Origin: Marinobacter sp. F4206
GTDB lineage: Bacteria; Pseudomonadota; Gammaproteobacteria; Pseudomonadales; Oleiphilaceae
DNA: 64,000 nt
NCBI RefSeq assembly: GCF_019392195.1
Contig: NZ_JAHXKI010000002.1
Span: forward strand, 310,001-374,000
Direction of reading: 5' to 3'
The position numbers were made by a program, and so were the translations under genes. The notes beneath the pieces were generated by a model that saw only the letters and a list, made by a program, of their open reading frames with translations, was not told the origin of the DNA and searched no databases. The number at the start of each line of letters is the position of its first letter. The first letter of the stretch is position 1. Positions 28,255-37,563 of this stretch are shown in pieces.

Positions 28255-29700
28255 TCAGACGTACGGAATCAACGATTCCCCGTACAGATGCAGGTCTTCG
28301 AGAATGTGCCGCTTCTCCGGCGTTAATGCCGGATCGGCGGCCAGCCGCTGCAGCTCACCGGCGTAGGCCTCCAGCGATCGCCACCCTTTTTTCGGACGCA
28401 TCAACCGCTGGGATCGGAATTCTTCCCAGCGCTCCATTTCTTCCCCGACAAGGGAGCCCGGGTAATTCCGGGCGCGGTATCGAAACAACAGCTCCTGCAA
28501 CCGCTCATCCCCAAACTCGACGTCCTGCTCACCCAGGCTTTCCACCGGTTGCTGCAACAGCCAGTTCAGTTTTTCACGGTCCGTCTTGCTGATGAAGCCG
28601 CCGGCATACAACTGCTCGTCCGGATCGGTCAGGTCGCCCTCGTGTGGCTGATCAAATGCCTGCGCAATTCTGCCTGCCAGGCCGGGCGCCTTGCGCAAGA
28701 TCGCGAGATTGCGTCGCAAGGCTTCCCCGTCGAGTTCCAGCTCGGCCAACCGCTCCGCTGACAGGGTCGACAACATGTTGGCGGGCGCGAGTACCGGGCA
28801 TTTATTCAACTGCACCCCTTTGAGCGGAAAACGGCTGATGCCTTCGCCGAGCTCGGCCTGGGAAGTAAATACCCGCTCACGAATCTGCTCGGGCGTGGCT
28901 TCAATCAACTCGGTGGGGTCCTCCCGGAGGTCGTAGACAATCACGAGGTTCTTGTTGGTCGGATGTTCGGCCACCGGTGCCACCATTGCGCAGCAGCCAC
29001 GGGCCGCCGGATACTTGGCCGAAATATGGAATACCGGCTTCATCGTCCCGGTATCCAGCATCGCGCGGGCGGAATGCTTATCTTTGTTCTGCAACACGAA
29101 GTCGAACAGCTTGGGCTGCTTTTCCTTGATCAGCCTGGCAACGGCAATCGTCGCCTGCACGTCGGACATGGCGTCGTGCGCACTTTCATGGGCAATGCCA
29201 TTGGCAACGGTCAGCTCTTCCAGACGAAAACTCGGACTGCCGTCTTCTTTGCGCGGCCAGTTGATGCCTTCCGGACGAAGCGCGTAGGTGAGCCGAACCA
29301 TATCAATGATGTCCCAGCGGGAATTGCCGTTCTGCCACTCCCGGGCGTAGGGATCCCTCAGATTTCGATAGAGCGTATGGCGGGTTACCTCATCGTCGAA
29401 TCGCAGGCTGTTGTAGCCCACCACACAGGTTCCAGGCTGGCTGAAGGCCTCGTTGATCTGGGCGATGAATTCCGCCTCGGGGAAACCGTCGGCAAGCGCT
29501 TTCTGGGGCGTGATACCGGTGATCAGGCAAGCTTCCGGGGAGGGCAGGTAATCGTCCGCCGGTTTGCAGTAGATCACCAGCGGATCTTCGATGATGTTGA
29601 GGTTCTCGTCTGTTCTGACACCGGCGAACTGGGAGGGGCGGTCATGGACCGGGTCTACGCCGAAGGTTTCGTAGTCGTGCCAGTAGAACGAGCGAATCAA
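28255..29700 (-). CDS. sbcB: Exodeoxyribonuclease I (TTG start)
   Basis: This 481-residue 3'-5' single-strand DNA exonuclease of the DEDDh type acts in recombination and mismatch repair. The N-terminal exonuclease motif is FYWHDYETFGVDP; AHDAMSDVQATIAVARLI carries the later catalytic His and Asp. The SH3-like and helical C-terminal regions follow, and the length matches E. coli ExoI. Translation starts at TTG (29700), supported by AGGAG at 29708-29712 with a 7-base gap and by the family N-terminus. It is convergent with the TPR gene, 3 bases apart. Confidence 0.96.
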   Translation of the reverse strand: MIRSFYWHDYETFGVDPVHDRPSQFAGVRTDENLNIIEDPLVIYCKPADDYLPSPEACLITGITPQKALADGFPEAEFIAQINEAFSQPGTCVVGYNSLRFDDEVTRHTLYRNLRDPYAREWQNGNSRWDIIDMVRLTYALRPEGINWPRKEDGSPSFRLEELTVANGIAHESAHDAMSDVQATIAVARLIKEKQPKLFDFVLQNKDKHSARAMLDTGTMKPVFHISAKYPAARGCCAMVAPVAEHPTNKNLVIVYDLREDPTELIEATPEQIRERVFTSQAELGEGISRFPLKGVQLNKCPVLAPANMLSTLSAERLAELELDGEALRRNLAILRKAPGLAGRIAQAFDQPHEGDLTDPDEQLYAGGFISKTDREKLNWLLQQPVESLGEQDVEFGDERLQELLFRYRARNYPGSLVGEEMERWEEFRSQRLMRPKKGWRSLEAYAGELQRLAADPALTPEKRHILEDLHLYGESLIPYV

Positions 29701-29747
29701 GGGAAAACTCCTGCCAGTCGTGTATCAATGAGGCAGGAGTTTAACAT

Positions 29748-30626
29748 TTAAAACAACTGCGTCCCCATATCCGTCTGGTGCGTCTGCAAGCGCGGCAAAC
29801 CAGAAGCGCCCGTTAACTGGCTCATATCAACGGTCATACTGGTTGGCAGGTTGATAAACACACCCTTACCGGCATTGATCACATTGGCACCGTCCGGGCT
29901 CTGCCATTCAACGTTTTCGCGCTGGAACCCAATGAAAAAGTCGTCGGTGAAACCGGTCGTACCGTCGGTGTTTTCAGTGCCTACAAAGAGCGACTGGACC
30001 TTGCTGATGGAAGCACATTCGGCGCACATGGTAGGGGCTGCACTGTCGGCAATACCAATCTGCGTGGCCCGATAGCTGGTGGCCTGGCCTGCAGCATCAA
30101 ACAGAGCCGCATCATGAACAACATCCGAGGAATCTTTGATCTTCAGGCCGATGTTGCCGCTGAAACTGGAGGTAAGCGAGGAAACGGAGCCGCGGGCCTG
30201 CTGGAACCCCATCCGGAATCCGGCAAGGCCGTCCGCGTCCTCGGCCAGCTCAATGTACGGTTGAACGGCCTCGAACGGAACCGTCTCGCCGGCGCTGTAA
30301 ACTTTGCCGTTATATTGTTCGCCGTCCTGACGGGCAATGTGGCCCAGAGCGACGTGCGAGGCGGCAAAATCGACGCCTCCGTCAATCTCACCCACGGTCG
30401 CATTGTCGATATTGACCCGGGTCTCGACATCAATCCCCAACGTCATTCGGGTAAACTGATGCTCGGAATCCGTTGGCACCGAGATATTTTCGACCTGCAT
30501 AAACGCCTGCCCGGTTACCTCGCCCATGGTTTCATCAGAAATGGGCTTCAGTTCAGCCTGGGCAACGGGCGTCATACCCAGACAAAACATGGCAAGGACA
30601 GCGCATCCATACGCTTGATGTGTCAT
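29748..30626 (-). CDS. Exported protein of unknown function
   Basis: This 292-residue protein has a Sec-type signal peptide (hydrophobic CAVLAMFCLGMTPVAQA) and a mature N-terminus ELKPISDETMGEVTGQAF. That motif (E-L-x-x-L/I-S-D-x-x-M-x-x-V-T-G-Q) recurs at the N-terminus of a group of secreted proteobacterial proteins, some near pilus genes, annotated as DUF6160- or FilA-like. The rest is Gly/Asp/Thr-rich and looks beta-stranded. I do not recognise a catalytic motif. It may be an outer-membrane or surface protein; function unknown. Confidence 0.75.
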   Translation of the reverse strand: MTHQAYGCAVLAMFCLGMTPVAQAELKPISDETMGEVTGQAFMQVENISVPTDSEHQFTRMTLGIDVETRVNIDNATVGEIDGGVDFAASHVALGHIARQDGEQYNGKVYSAGETVPFEAVQPYIELAEDADGLAGFRMGFQQARGSVSSLTSSFSGNIGLKIKDSSDVVHDAALFDAAGQATSYRATQIGIADSAAPTMCAECASISKVQSLFVGTENTDGTTGFTDDFFIGFQRENVEWQSPDGANVINAGKGVFINLPTSMTVDMSQLTGASGLPRLQTHQTDMGTQLF

Positions 30627-30942
30627 AGCTTGTGTCTCTGATTAGTAGTGTAGAGTCAGTTTCGACGCCCGACCCTGCTGCCACCCTGCTTTTTCTGATT
30701 ATTAAGCTGGCAGGCGGCTATCCCGAGAACTTCATGTTCTTCTGTTTATTTGCCGCAGATACACTATAACGGAGGCGGCTCGGCCAATAGAGTGAGCCCC
30801 GTCACAATCAACACTAACGGGGCCGCCCCAACGCACCAAGCATGATCGCATTCACAAAAAAACATCGTGATGTAGCAAATGTGTACATAAAACAACGGCC
30901 TGTTATACTTCGCCGGATAAAACTCTGTCCTTGGCGAACCAC
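30627..30942. other. Divergent intergenic region with a + strand promoter
   Basis: This 316-base gene-free stretch separates the exported protein gene from the signalling operon. It holds a sigma70-type promoter at 30882-30909 and, further upstream, a 7-bp inverted repeat GCCCCGT/ACGGGGC near 30796-30823 without a T-tract. I see no small gene here. Confidence 0.6.
30882..30909 (+). promoter_or_regulatory. Sigma70-type promoter of the response regulator operon
   Basis: TGTACA (30882-30887), a 16-base spacer and TATACT (30904-30909) form a good -35/-10 pair, with an extended -10 TG at 30901-30902. It lies about 33 bases before the ATG at 30943. Confidence 0.7.
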
Positions 30943-31980
30943 ATGACCACCCGCATATTAATCTGCGACGATTCCGCACTTGCCAGAAAGCAAATGGCCA
31001 GAGCCCTGCCCGGCGGCCTGAACGCAGAAGTCACCTATGCGGGAAACGGCAAAGAAGCGCTTGAGACGTTGCGGGCCCATGAAGCCGAACTGATGTTTCT
31101 GGACCTGAACATGCCTGAGATGGACGGTTATCAGGTGCTGGAAACGGTCCGTAAAGAAGACCTTCCGGTACTGACGATCGTCGTCTCGGGCGATATCCAG
31201 CCCGAGGCCCGGGAACGGGTTCGAAAGCTGGGCGCTATCGACTTCATCCGCAAGCCCACCGAATCGGGCATTGTACTGTCCCTGCTCAGAGACTATGGCT
31301 TCTATAGCCCCAGTGAGGTTGAAGACACCGCCCTGAACGACAGCACACTGAAAACCAACATCAGGAACGCACCGGCCGAACCCGCGCTGTCGATTTCGCT
31401 GAACGATTACCTGCAGGAAATTTCCAACGTCGCCATGGGCCGCTCGTCGGACCTGCTGGCGCGCCTGCTCCGCGTGTTTGTGAAGCAACCGATTCCCAAG
31501 GTTGCCTTCATAGCCAACTCGGAATTGCACATGGCCATTTCCGCCGCCCAGAATTACGACACCTATTCCGCCGTCTGCCAGGGCTTTACCGGGGCAGGCA
31601 TTGCTGGCGAGGCGCTGCTGCTGTTTGCCGATGCCAGCTTCCATGAGATGGCGGAGATGCTGCACTACGAAGAACTCGAGGGCGAAGCGGTTAACGTAGA
31701 AGTGCTGATGGACATGTCCAGCATCCTGTTCGGCGCGTTCCTCAAGGGTATTGGCGACCAACTGGACCTGAAGCTCGGGCTCGGACACCCCACCGTTCTG
31801 GGGCAGCACCGACAGATTACCGAACTTCTTGAACATCACAGTTCCCGTGAGGAACGGCTGCTCTGCATAGAGGTCAGTTATGTTCTGGAGGATCGCGATA
31901 TCCAATGCGACGTGCTGGTCTTGCTCACCGAGGATTCCGTGCCCTTTCTCGAACAACGTCTTGAATATCTGGTGGACTGA
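30943..31980 (+). CDS. Response regulator with CheC/CheX-like domain
   Basis: This 345-residue protein has an N-terminal receiver (ICDDSALARKQM at the start, phospho-acceptor D54 in LMFLDLNMPEMDG, VVSGD and FIRKP later). The C-terminal half of about 190 residues resembles the CheC/CheX phosphatase fold (SLNDYLQEISNVAMGRSSDLLARLL; EGEAVNVEVLMDMSSILFGAFL). The second segment occupies the position of the E-x-x-N helix, giving a possible CheY-P phosphatase or a sensor of receiver phosphorylation. The gene is 3 bases from a diguanylate cyclase gene, so the pair likely forms one signalling unit. The ATG at 30943 is preferred to a TTG 4 codons earlier. Confidence 0.85.
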   Translation: MTTRILICDDSALARKQMARALPGGLNAEVTYAGNGKEALETLRAHEAELMFLDLNMPEMDGYQVLETVRKEDLPVLTIVVSGDIQPEARERVRKLGAIDFIRKPTESGIVLSLLRDYGFYSPSEVEDTALNDSTLKTNIRNAPAEPALSISLNDYLQEISNVAMGRSSDLLARLLRVFVKQPIPKVAFIANSELHMAISAAQNYDTYSAVCQGFTGAGIAGEALLLFADASFHEMAEMLHYEELEGEAVNVEVLMDMSSILFGAFLKGIGDQLDLKLGLGHPTVLGQHRQITELLEHHSSREERLLCIEVSYVLEDRDIQCDVLVLLTEDSVPFLEQRLEYLVD

Positions 31981-31983
31981 TCC

Positions 31984-32967
31984 ATGGCCTTTCAAGAAGT
32001 CGAAGCCAATTCGTTTCACTGGTTAATGGATATGCTTGAGTCCGTCGAAGTCGGGCTGGTGGTGCTGGATCTGGATTTCCGGGTTCAGGCCTGGAACGGT
32101 TTCATGGAAAACCACAGCGGCATCACCGCCAGCAGAATCCGCGACAAAGTGCTCTTTGATGTCTTCCCGGACATCCCGAAGGCCTGGTTATCCCGCAAGG
32201 TGGATGCGGTGGCACTGCTGAACACCCGAGCCTTTACCTCGTGGGAGCAACGCCCTTACCTGTTCAAATTTCGCAATACCCGCCCCATCACCGGCACCGA
32301 GGAATACATGTTCCAGAACCTGACCATCAGCCCCCTGTCCGGGCCGTCCGGTGAGGTCGAGAAGGTGTGCCTGATGGTGTACGACGTGACCGACATTGCC
32401 AGCAGCAAACGGGCGCTCGAGCGTGCCAACGAGCAGCTGGCCAAACTCAGCATGACCGACCGGCTAACCGGCCTGCTCAATCGCGGTACCTGGGAAAACC
32501 TGGTCGACGCCGAGTTCGAGCGCTTTCGACGCTACGGACAGGCCACCTCATTGGTTATGTTCGACATTGATCACTTCAAAAAAGTGAACGACAGCTACGG
32601 CCACCTCGCCGGTGACGAGGTTATCAAGCACACGGCTGCCGTAACGAAGAGCGGCCTAAGGCAATCCGACACGTCCGGCCGATACGGTGGCGAAGAGTTC
32701 GGGATCATTCTGCCGGAAACCGGCGCAGAAGGCGCGAAGGTGATCTGCGAGAGGATAAGAGAACATATTGAGCAAAGCGTGGTGGAAACCAGCGTCGCGC
32801 CGATTCGCTACACCATTAGCATGGGTGTCGCCCAGCTAACCGAAAGCCCGGAGAATTACATGCAATGGATGCAGCAAGCCGATGAGGCCTTATACGAGGC
32901 CAAAGAAGCCGGCAGAAATTGTGTGAAAGTTTTTGGTGGCTCAAATAGAAGAAAAGCCCGGCATTAA
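31984..32967 (+). CDS. PAS-GGDEF diguanylate cyclase
   Basis: This 327-residue cytoplasmic protein has an N-terminal PAS domain (about residues 12-140) and a GGDEF domain (about 160-320). The active site is intact as GGEEF at 235-239, and an inhibitory I-site RxxD (R226-Q-S-D229) is present 5 residues before it, as in product-inhibited cyclases. It should make c-di-GMP. It starts 3 bases after the response regulator with the CheX-like domain, so translation is likely coupled. A bidirectional terminator overlaps its stop codon. Confidence 0.93.
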   Translation: MAFQEVEANSFHWLMDMLESVEVGLVVLDLDFRVQAWNGFMENHSGITASRIRDKVLFDVFPDIPKAWLSRKVDAVALLNTRAFTSWEQRPYLFKFRNTRPITGTEEYMFQNLTISPLSGPSGEVEKVCLMVYDVTDIASSKRALERANEQLAKLSMTDRLTGLLNRGTWENLVDAEFERFRRYGQATSLVMFDIDHFKKVNDSYGHLAGDEVIKHTAAVTKSGLRQSDTSGRYGGEEFGIILPETGAEGAKVICERIREHIEQSVVETSVAPIRYTISMGVAQLTESPENYMQWMQQADEALYEAKEAGRNCVKVFGGSNRRKARH

Positions 32968-32982
32968 CCGAGCTCTTCTTTT
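32948..32982. terminator. Bidirectional terminator between the diguanylate cyclase and mvaT genes
   Basis: AGAA-AGCCCGG pairs with CCGAGCT-TTCT around the cyclase stop codon, with one mismatch. It is followed by an eight-T run on the + strand and an AAAA/GAAGA tract on the other side. It ends both the + strand signalling operon and the minus-strand mvaT gene. Confidence 0.75.
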
Positions 32983-33003
32983 TTTTGAACAATCAAGCTG
33001 ATC

Positions 33004-33372
33004 TTAGTTTTCCTGCCAGCTTTGTACGGCTTCCTTACCGTACTTGTCACGCCACTCGTTCAGAGTCTTGTGATTACCGCCACGGGTTTTAACGATTTCC
33101 CCAGTGTGCGGATTCTTGTATGTTTTCAGGGGACGCTTCGGGCGGCTACCCGCGACAGAGTCTGCCTTAGCACCAGCAACAGTAGGATCAATGGCTGACA
33201 AAATCTGAAGGACATCCTTCGGCGATTTGTCATATTCCTTCATCAACGCACGGACCTTGTTTTCAAACTCCAGTTCACCTTTCAGAGCCTGATCTTCTTC
33301 AAGCTTTTCCAGCTCTGCAGCAAGCTTTTCCATAAGCTGTTTTTTCTGGTAGTAATCGTTAATCTTTGCCAT
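33004..33372 (-). CDS. mvaT: MvaT/MvaU family H-NS-like nucleoid protein
   Basis: This 122-residue protein has an N-terminal coiled coil for oligomerisation (about residues 1-60, YYQKKQLMEKLAAELEKLEE). After a flexible linker comes a C-terminal AT-hook-like DNA-binding domain (TYKNPHTGEIVKTRGGNHKT, then LNEWRDKYG). This domain order and the final motif are those of Pseudomonas MvaT, which silences AT-rich, often horizontally acquired genes. The gene sits directly beside the downstream end of the polysaccharide locus, parts of which are AT-rich. Confidence 0.92.
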   Translation of the reverse strand: MAKINDYYQKKQLMEKLAAELEKLEEDQALKGELEFENKVRALMKEYDKSPKDVLQILSAIDPTVAGAKADSVAGSRPKRPLKTYKNPHTGEIVKTRGGNHKTLNEWRDKYGKEAVQSWQEN

Positions 33373-33436
33373 GGAAATAAAACCTTGTTCAATTTAGGGC
33401 TTTAAAAAAACGGGGAGTTTATGTAAATCGCAATAG

Positions 33437-33465
33437 ATAATAATTAAATTAACAACATTTGGCAA
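33437..33465 (-). promoter_or_regulatory. Sigma70-type promoter of mvaT
   Basis: On the minus strand TTGCCA (33460-33465), a 17-base spacer and TATTAT (33437-33442) lie in a very AT-rich stretch. MvaT-family proteins usually bind such DNA, so autoregulation is plausible but not shown. The leader is about 60 bases. Confidence 0.65.
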
Positions 33466-33486
33466 AGTATTTAAAAAAGATCTGAG

Positions 33487-33518
33487 CGCAAAAAAGCCGA
33501 ACTCACTGCTCGGCTTAA
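33487..33518 (-). terminator. Terminator at the end of the polysaccharide locus
   Basis: AAGCCGA pairs with TCGGCTT around a 9-base loop. On the minus strand the stem is followed by TTTTTTGCGC. It lies about 30 bases after the stop of the last gene of the long minus-strand cluster. Confidence 0.8.
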
Positions 33519-33549
33519 AAGACTTTTCGAATTCTGGTTCAATTCAGAA

Positions 33550-34812
33550 CTACAACCTCAAGTCGGCTTCACCAAGCGGCAGCACCCCTTTCAAATCAAA
33601 AAGTACGCCATTGTCTTTTAAATAAGTGCGCAAAGCCTGCGAGGACTTTTCTGCATATTCCCGATGTGGAACAGCTAAGAGCAATGCGTCATAAATTCCG
33701 GTTTCAGGCGTATCAGTAAGCGATACACCATATTCATGTTCCGCTTCATCACTATCAGCCCAGCAATCTGTAATGTCTACCACACAACCAAAATCTTGAA
33801 GCTCTTTCACCACATCAATCACGTGCGTATTCCGCAGGTCCGGGCAGTTCTCCTTGAACGTAAAGCCCATAATCAATACGCGAGCGGAGGCCACGGCTTG
33901 TCCTGATTTAATCATTGCTTTAACCAGCTCAGCGGCCACGTAAGCACCCATTCCATCGTTTACCCGTCTACCTGCCAATATAATCTCGGGATGATAACCG
34001 ATCGCCTGGGCTTTATGAGTCAGGTAATAGGGATCCACGCCAATACAATGCCCACCGACGAGCCCCGGCTTGAACGGGAGGAAATTCCACTTGGTACCCG
34101 CGGCAGCAAGCACTTCGTGCGTATCGATTTTCAATCGGGCAAAAATCATCGATAGCTCGTTAATCAGCGCGATGTTCAGATCGCGCTGCGTGTTTTCAAT
34201 AACTTTTGCCGCTTCGGCAACTTTTATGGAACTGGCCTTATGAGTGCCCGCTGTAATGATCCCCGCATAGAGGGTGTCTATTTCATCGGCAATTTCAGGC
34301 GTGGAACCCGAGGTCACCTTCTTGATGGTTGTAACACGGTGTTCTCGATCACCCGGATTAATTCGTTCCGGACTGTAACCGGCAAAGAAATCTTTATTGA
34401 AGATCAGGCCGGATTCACGCTCCAGAACCGGGACACAAACCTCTTCGGTAGCCCCGGGAAAGACCGTGGATTCGTAAATAACAATATCACCTTTCTTGAG
34501 AACTTTACCGACACTTTCGCTTGCACGAATCAGCGGACTCAAGTCCGGCGATTTGTATTCATCAATCGGAGTGGGGACCGTAACGATATATATTTCGCAT
34601 TCAGCAATCTCTTCAAGGGAGTCGGTGAATGATAGATTCGAGGAGGCCCTTAATTCCTCTCGTGAAACTTCGCGAGTGAAATCCACCCCATCCTTGAGCT
34701 CAGCAATCCTCTTGCTATTGATGTCGAACCCCTTAACCCGGCGCTGCTCGCCAAACGCGGCGGCAAGCGGCAGGCCGACATAACCAAGACCAATAACAGC
34801 AATATTCTTCAT
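33550..34812 (-). CDS. UDP-N-acetylglucosamine 6-dehydrogenase-like protein (TviB/WbpA family)
   Basis: This 420-residue NAD-dependent nucleotide-sugar dehydrogenase oxidises C6 of a UDP-HexNAc to the uronic acid. The Rossmann motif [18 protein letters not shown] is at the N-terminus, [10 protein letters not shown] in the middle, and the catalytic-Cys region [15 protein letters not shown]. The pattern fits the Vi-antigen TviB/WbpA branch, giving UDP-GlcNAcA. The start at 34812 is set by AGGGA a few bases upstream and the Rossmann motif. It is the last gene of the locus, 76 bases after pseI. A second, WecC-type dehydrogenase lies at the other end. Confidence 0.85.
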   Translation of the reverse strand: MKNIAVIGLGYVGLPLAAAFGEQRRVKGFDINSKRIAELKDGVDFTREVSREELRASSNLSFTDSLEEIAECEIYIVTVPTPIDEYKSPDLSPLIRASESVGKVLKKGDIVIYESTVFPGATEEVCVPVLERESGLIFNKDFFAGYSPERINPGDREHRVTTIKKVTSGSTPEIADEIDTLYAGIITAGTHKASSIKVAEAAKVIENTQRDLNIALINELSMIFARLKIDTHEVLAAAGTKWNFLPFKPGLVGGHCIGVDPYYLTHKAQAIGYHPEIILAGRRVNDGMGAYVAAELVKAMIKSGQAVASARVLIMGFTFKENCPDLRNTHVIDVVKELQDFGCVVDITDCWADSDEAEHEYGVSLTDTPETGIYDALLLAVPHREYAEKSSQALRTYLKDNGVLFDLKGVLPLGEADLRL

Positions 34813-34888
34813 TTTAAGTCCCTTTGCCATGATTACACCTGAACAATGCTTTCCGTCCTCACCCTTTGAACCGGAGCCATCCCAATTC

Positions 34889-35941
34889 CTACCGGTAATC
34901 CGTTTTCGCGACCGGTGAGTGTCGTTCAATATCTCTCGTCGCTACCCTGCCGACAACCTCTTTCAGATACTTGGGAGCCAAACCGTAACCAGGGCGCACA
35001 CTACGAATGTCGTTTTCCCGGATCATCTGCCCCGATTTGATATCCTGAACAAAATACAGCGAACGGCGGAACTGGGCGTTACCCTGCTCGCTGGACTTCC
35101 TTCCATAATCTACCCGGCCCAACGCTTTCCACGCGGTTTTACTATCCCGACATAACGCCGCAAGATCCTCCGGCTCCAATGAGAAACTGTCGTCCGGGCC
35201 TCCTCCCTGCCGGTCGAGCGTAAAATGCTTTTCTACAATCGATGCGCCGAGGACGACACTGGCAATGGCTGTGGTGTTATCCAGGGTGTGATCGGACAAC
35301 CCGGTAACCAACCCAAAACGATCCTGCATATCGACAATAGTACGCAAATTATAGTCCTCCGCCGGAGCCGGGTAACCACTGACACAGTGCAGGATAGCGA
35401 GTTGGGTACAGCCAGCATTTCGGGCGGCGTCGACCGCTTCCCGAATCTCCTCCGCGTCGGCCATCCCGGTGGAAATGATCATCGGCTTACCGGTGCGGGC
35501 AACGTATTCAATAAGGGGCAAATCTACCGCCTCGAATGAAGCAATCTTATAGGCCGGGGCACCGAGCTCTTCGAGTAAATCGACCGCAGTGGTATCAAAC
35601 GGTGAGCTGAAAATAGTAATCCCCAGCTTACGGGCGTGATCAAAAAGTGGCTTATGCCATTCCCACGGCATATGCGCTTCTTCATACAATTCATAAAGCG
35701 TGCGGCCATCCCATAAGCCACCTTTGATACAGAACTCCTCTGCCTGGGAATCGAGTGTAATCGTGTCCGGGCGATAGGTTTGCAGCTTAACGGCGTCTGC
35801 TCCCGCTTTAACCGCTTCCTCGATGATCCTCATTGCCGTTTCAAGTTTGCCGTTATGATTGGCCGACAGTTCCGCAATAATGTACGGGGATTGATTTCCG
35901 GAGATCTCCCGCCCATCGATAGTAATCATCGCCTCAGTCAT
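34889..35941 (-). CDS. pseI: Pseudaminic acid synthase PseI
   Basis: This 350-residue enzyme condenses 2,4-diacetamido-trideoxy-altrose with phosphoenolpyruvate to form pseudaminic acid. It has the NeuB-type TIM barrel ([29 protein letters not shown]-like [19 protein letters not shown]) and a C-terminal SAF/antifreeze-like domain ([20 protein letters not shown]). [11 protein letters not shown] is typical of the Pse rather than Neu branch. It is the last step before activation and follows pseH directly. The start is ATG 35941; a GTG 4 codons earlier is an alternative. Confidence 0.93.
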   Translation of the reverse strand: MTEAMITIDGREISGNQSPYIIAELSANHNGKLETAMRIIEEAVKAGADAVKLQTYRPDTITLDSQAEEFCIKGGLWDGRTLYELYEEAHMPWEWHKPLFDHARKLGITIFSSPFDTTAVDLLEELGAPAYKIASFEAVDLPLIEYVARTGKPMIISTGMADAEEIREAVDAARNAGCTQLAILHCVSGYPAPAEDYNLRTIVDMQDRFGLVTGLSDHTLDNTTAIASVVLGASIVEKHFTLDRQGGGPDDSFSLEPEDLAALCRDSKTAWKALGRVDYGRKSSEQGNAQFRRSLYFVQDIKSGQMIRENDIRSVRPGYGLAPKYLKEVVGRVATRDIERHSPVAKTDYR

Positions 35942-35956
35942 AAATATGTCCACAGG

Positions 35957-36466
35957 TTACGAATTCGAATTCTGCCACTCTGAAGCAAGAATCCCGAAAC
36001 AGACAATGTCATGGTATTGCTCACCATCGAAAAACTGGTCCCGGAGTGTGCCTTCAAGTGTAAACCCCAGCGCGCGGTGGAACCTGATCGAACGCTCGTT
36101 AAATCCAATGGCCTGGCCACAGAGCTTGTGTAACGACATGGTTCCGAAAGCATGCCGAAGCGCAGCCTGACCCAGTCCGCGCCCTGTCCCACTCCTTGCA
36201 TTCGGAGCCAGATAAAAGCCCCAGTCGGCGATTGCCGGCCATCGCGTTTCGGAAATATTGACGAAGCCACACGGAATGCCGTCGAGCTCGTATACCAGCA
36301 GCGAGACTCCTTGCTCCTTCTGAGCGCGCTCAAACCAGTGCTTGTGCTCTTCCGGAGCAATCTCATGACTGCTGTACATATACCTTCGCACATCCGGATG
36401 ATTACGCCAGGCAAGAACGCGATCGAGATCCCCGGAAACCATCGGCCTCAATTCACCTGTCGTCAC
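35957..36466 (-). CDS. pseH: UDP-4-amino-4,6-dideoxy-N-acetyl-altrosamine N-acetyltransferase PseH
   Basis: This 169-residue GNAT-fold enzyme acetylates the 4-amino group of the PseC product with acetyl-CoA, the third step of pseudaminic acid synthesis. It has the GNAT acetyl-CoA region (YLAPNARSGTGRGLGQAALR) and an N-terminal RPMVSGDLDRVLAWRNHPDV typical of PseH. Its start overlaps the pseG stop by 1 base and pseI follows closely, consistent with a single transcript. Confidence 0.92.
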   Translation of the reverse strand: MTTGELRPMVSGDLDRVLAWRNHPDVRRYMYSSHEIAPEEHKHWFERAQKEQGVSLLVYELDGIPCGFVNISETRWPAIADWGFYLAPNARSGTGRGLGQAALRHAFGTMSLHKLCGQAIGFNERSIRFHRALGFTLEGTLRDQFFDGEQYHDIVCFGILASEWQNSNS

Positions 36467-37563
36467 TAGGCCCCTCCAAGCATTTGCGCAACAACCCGCC
36501 TGACTCCCTGTCCGTCACACAGAGAAGCGGCTCGATCGCTCATGGCTCGGATATGGGCCGGATCAAGCAACGACCTTACAGCACCGGCCAAGGATTCCGA
36601 TACATGCGTTCTGTCCCCGACGGCAAGGGCGGCGCCGGTTCTAGCCAGCGCGTCAGTCCCGGGTTTCTGATTGGCGGCCATCACGACCAACAGAGACGGC
36701 AAACCAAGGCAGCATCGCTCCCAGGCGGTGCCTCCCGCGGCGCCGATGGCCAAGTCCGCGTCAGACATCAGTGACGCCATATCGCCCACATTCACCATCA
36801 TCCGGGCGCGCAGACGCATCCGCTGAATCAACTCCGAAATTTCCTCAGCGTGAGGAGCCCCCCTCCCCATCACCACGGTAACGTGACAGGATTTCAGCTC
36901 TTGAACTGAATCCAGTGCGCGCAGTACATCGGACGTTATGTTCTCACTATCGACGCCGCCCATGCTCACAAGGATAGTTTGAACTGCTCCGGATCGCCGC
37001 CGCGCGATACTTATGGCCCGCTTATCGGCAAATTCAGGTCGCAACAAAGCGTAACGGAGGCCCATCAGTTTCACCGCAGTCTGAGGCAGCAAACCATCGT
37101 AATCGCTCTGACTGCGCCCAAGATTCTGATCCAGTAAAACATCACAAACGTGGGGGCGATCGGCAAGATCATCGATCACCAACAATGACTCCACGCTGTC
37201 GGCAAGAGCCTGCTCCCACCGGGCATCCAGGGCGTAGTGGTCTACGATAAGCCAGTCGGGCGGAGCATCCTGAATTGCGGCGATGGTGTCGGCGGCATCT
37301 GTTTTCCAGTCCGTCCGAAGCCAGCCTTCATGGCCGGTAAGAACTTCGCTATCCGATGGGCCGCGTTCCGGAAGCATCCTGACCTCATGGTCTTTGCTTT
37401 TTACCAGGCTCTCGAGGTTCCCGGGCAGGTTTCGCATCACAAAGATACAGCGAGCGTGCTTTGCTTGAAGGACATCGGCAAGCGTCAGGCACCTCATCGC
37501 ATGGCCGGTACCGATTTCCAGAGACGCATCAACCCGGAAAACGACAACCATTTTACCCGCCAT
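36466..37563 (-). CDS. pseG: UDP-2,4-diacetamido-2,4,6-trideoxy-altropyranose hydrolase PseG
   Basis: This 365-residue enzyme removes UDP from UDP-2,4-diacetamido-trideoxy-altrose. It is a GT-B-fold hydrolase related to MurG, with the N-terminal RVDASLEIGTGHAMRCLTLA (containing the catalytic-His region GTGHAMRC) and the C-terminal AIGAAGGTAWERCCLGLP. It lies in the pseB-C-F-G-H-I row, overlapping both neighbours slightly. Confidence 0.93.
   Translation of the reverse strand: MAGKMVVVFRVDASLEIGTGHAMRCLTLADVLQAKHARCIFVMRNLPGNLESLVKSKDHEVRMLPERGPSDSEVLTGHEGWLRTDWKTDAADTIAAIQDAPPDWLIVDHYALDARWEQALADSVESLLVIDDLADRPHVCDVLLDQNLGRSQSDYDGLLPQTAVKLMGLRYALLRPEFADKRAISIARRRSGAVQTILVSMGGVDSENITSDVLRALDSVQELKSCHVTVVMGRGAPHAEEISELIQRMRLRARMMVNVGDMASLMSDADLAIGAAGGTAWERCCLGLPSLLVVMAANQKPGTDALARTGAALAVGDRTHVSESLAGAVRSLLDPAHIRAMSDRAASLCDGQGVRRVVAQMLGGA

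Noticed and set aside
28963-29751. Open frame (262 codons) antisense to sbcB
   Set aside because: The minus strand encodes ExoI with intact catalytic motifs; the antisense frame has no ribosome site or domain.
30796-30823. Inverted repeat GCCCCGT/ACGGGGC in the gap before the signalling operon
   Set aside because: No T-tract and no gene ending in range; too short to call an operator without conservation data.
30958-32019. Long open frame (353 codons) on the minus strand, antisense to the response regulator
   Set aside because: The + strand product has clear receiver and CheX-like motifs; the antisense translation has no recognisable domain and is explained by GC-rich codon bias.
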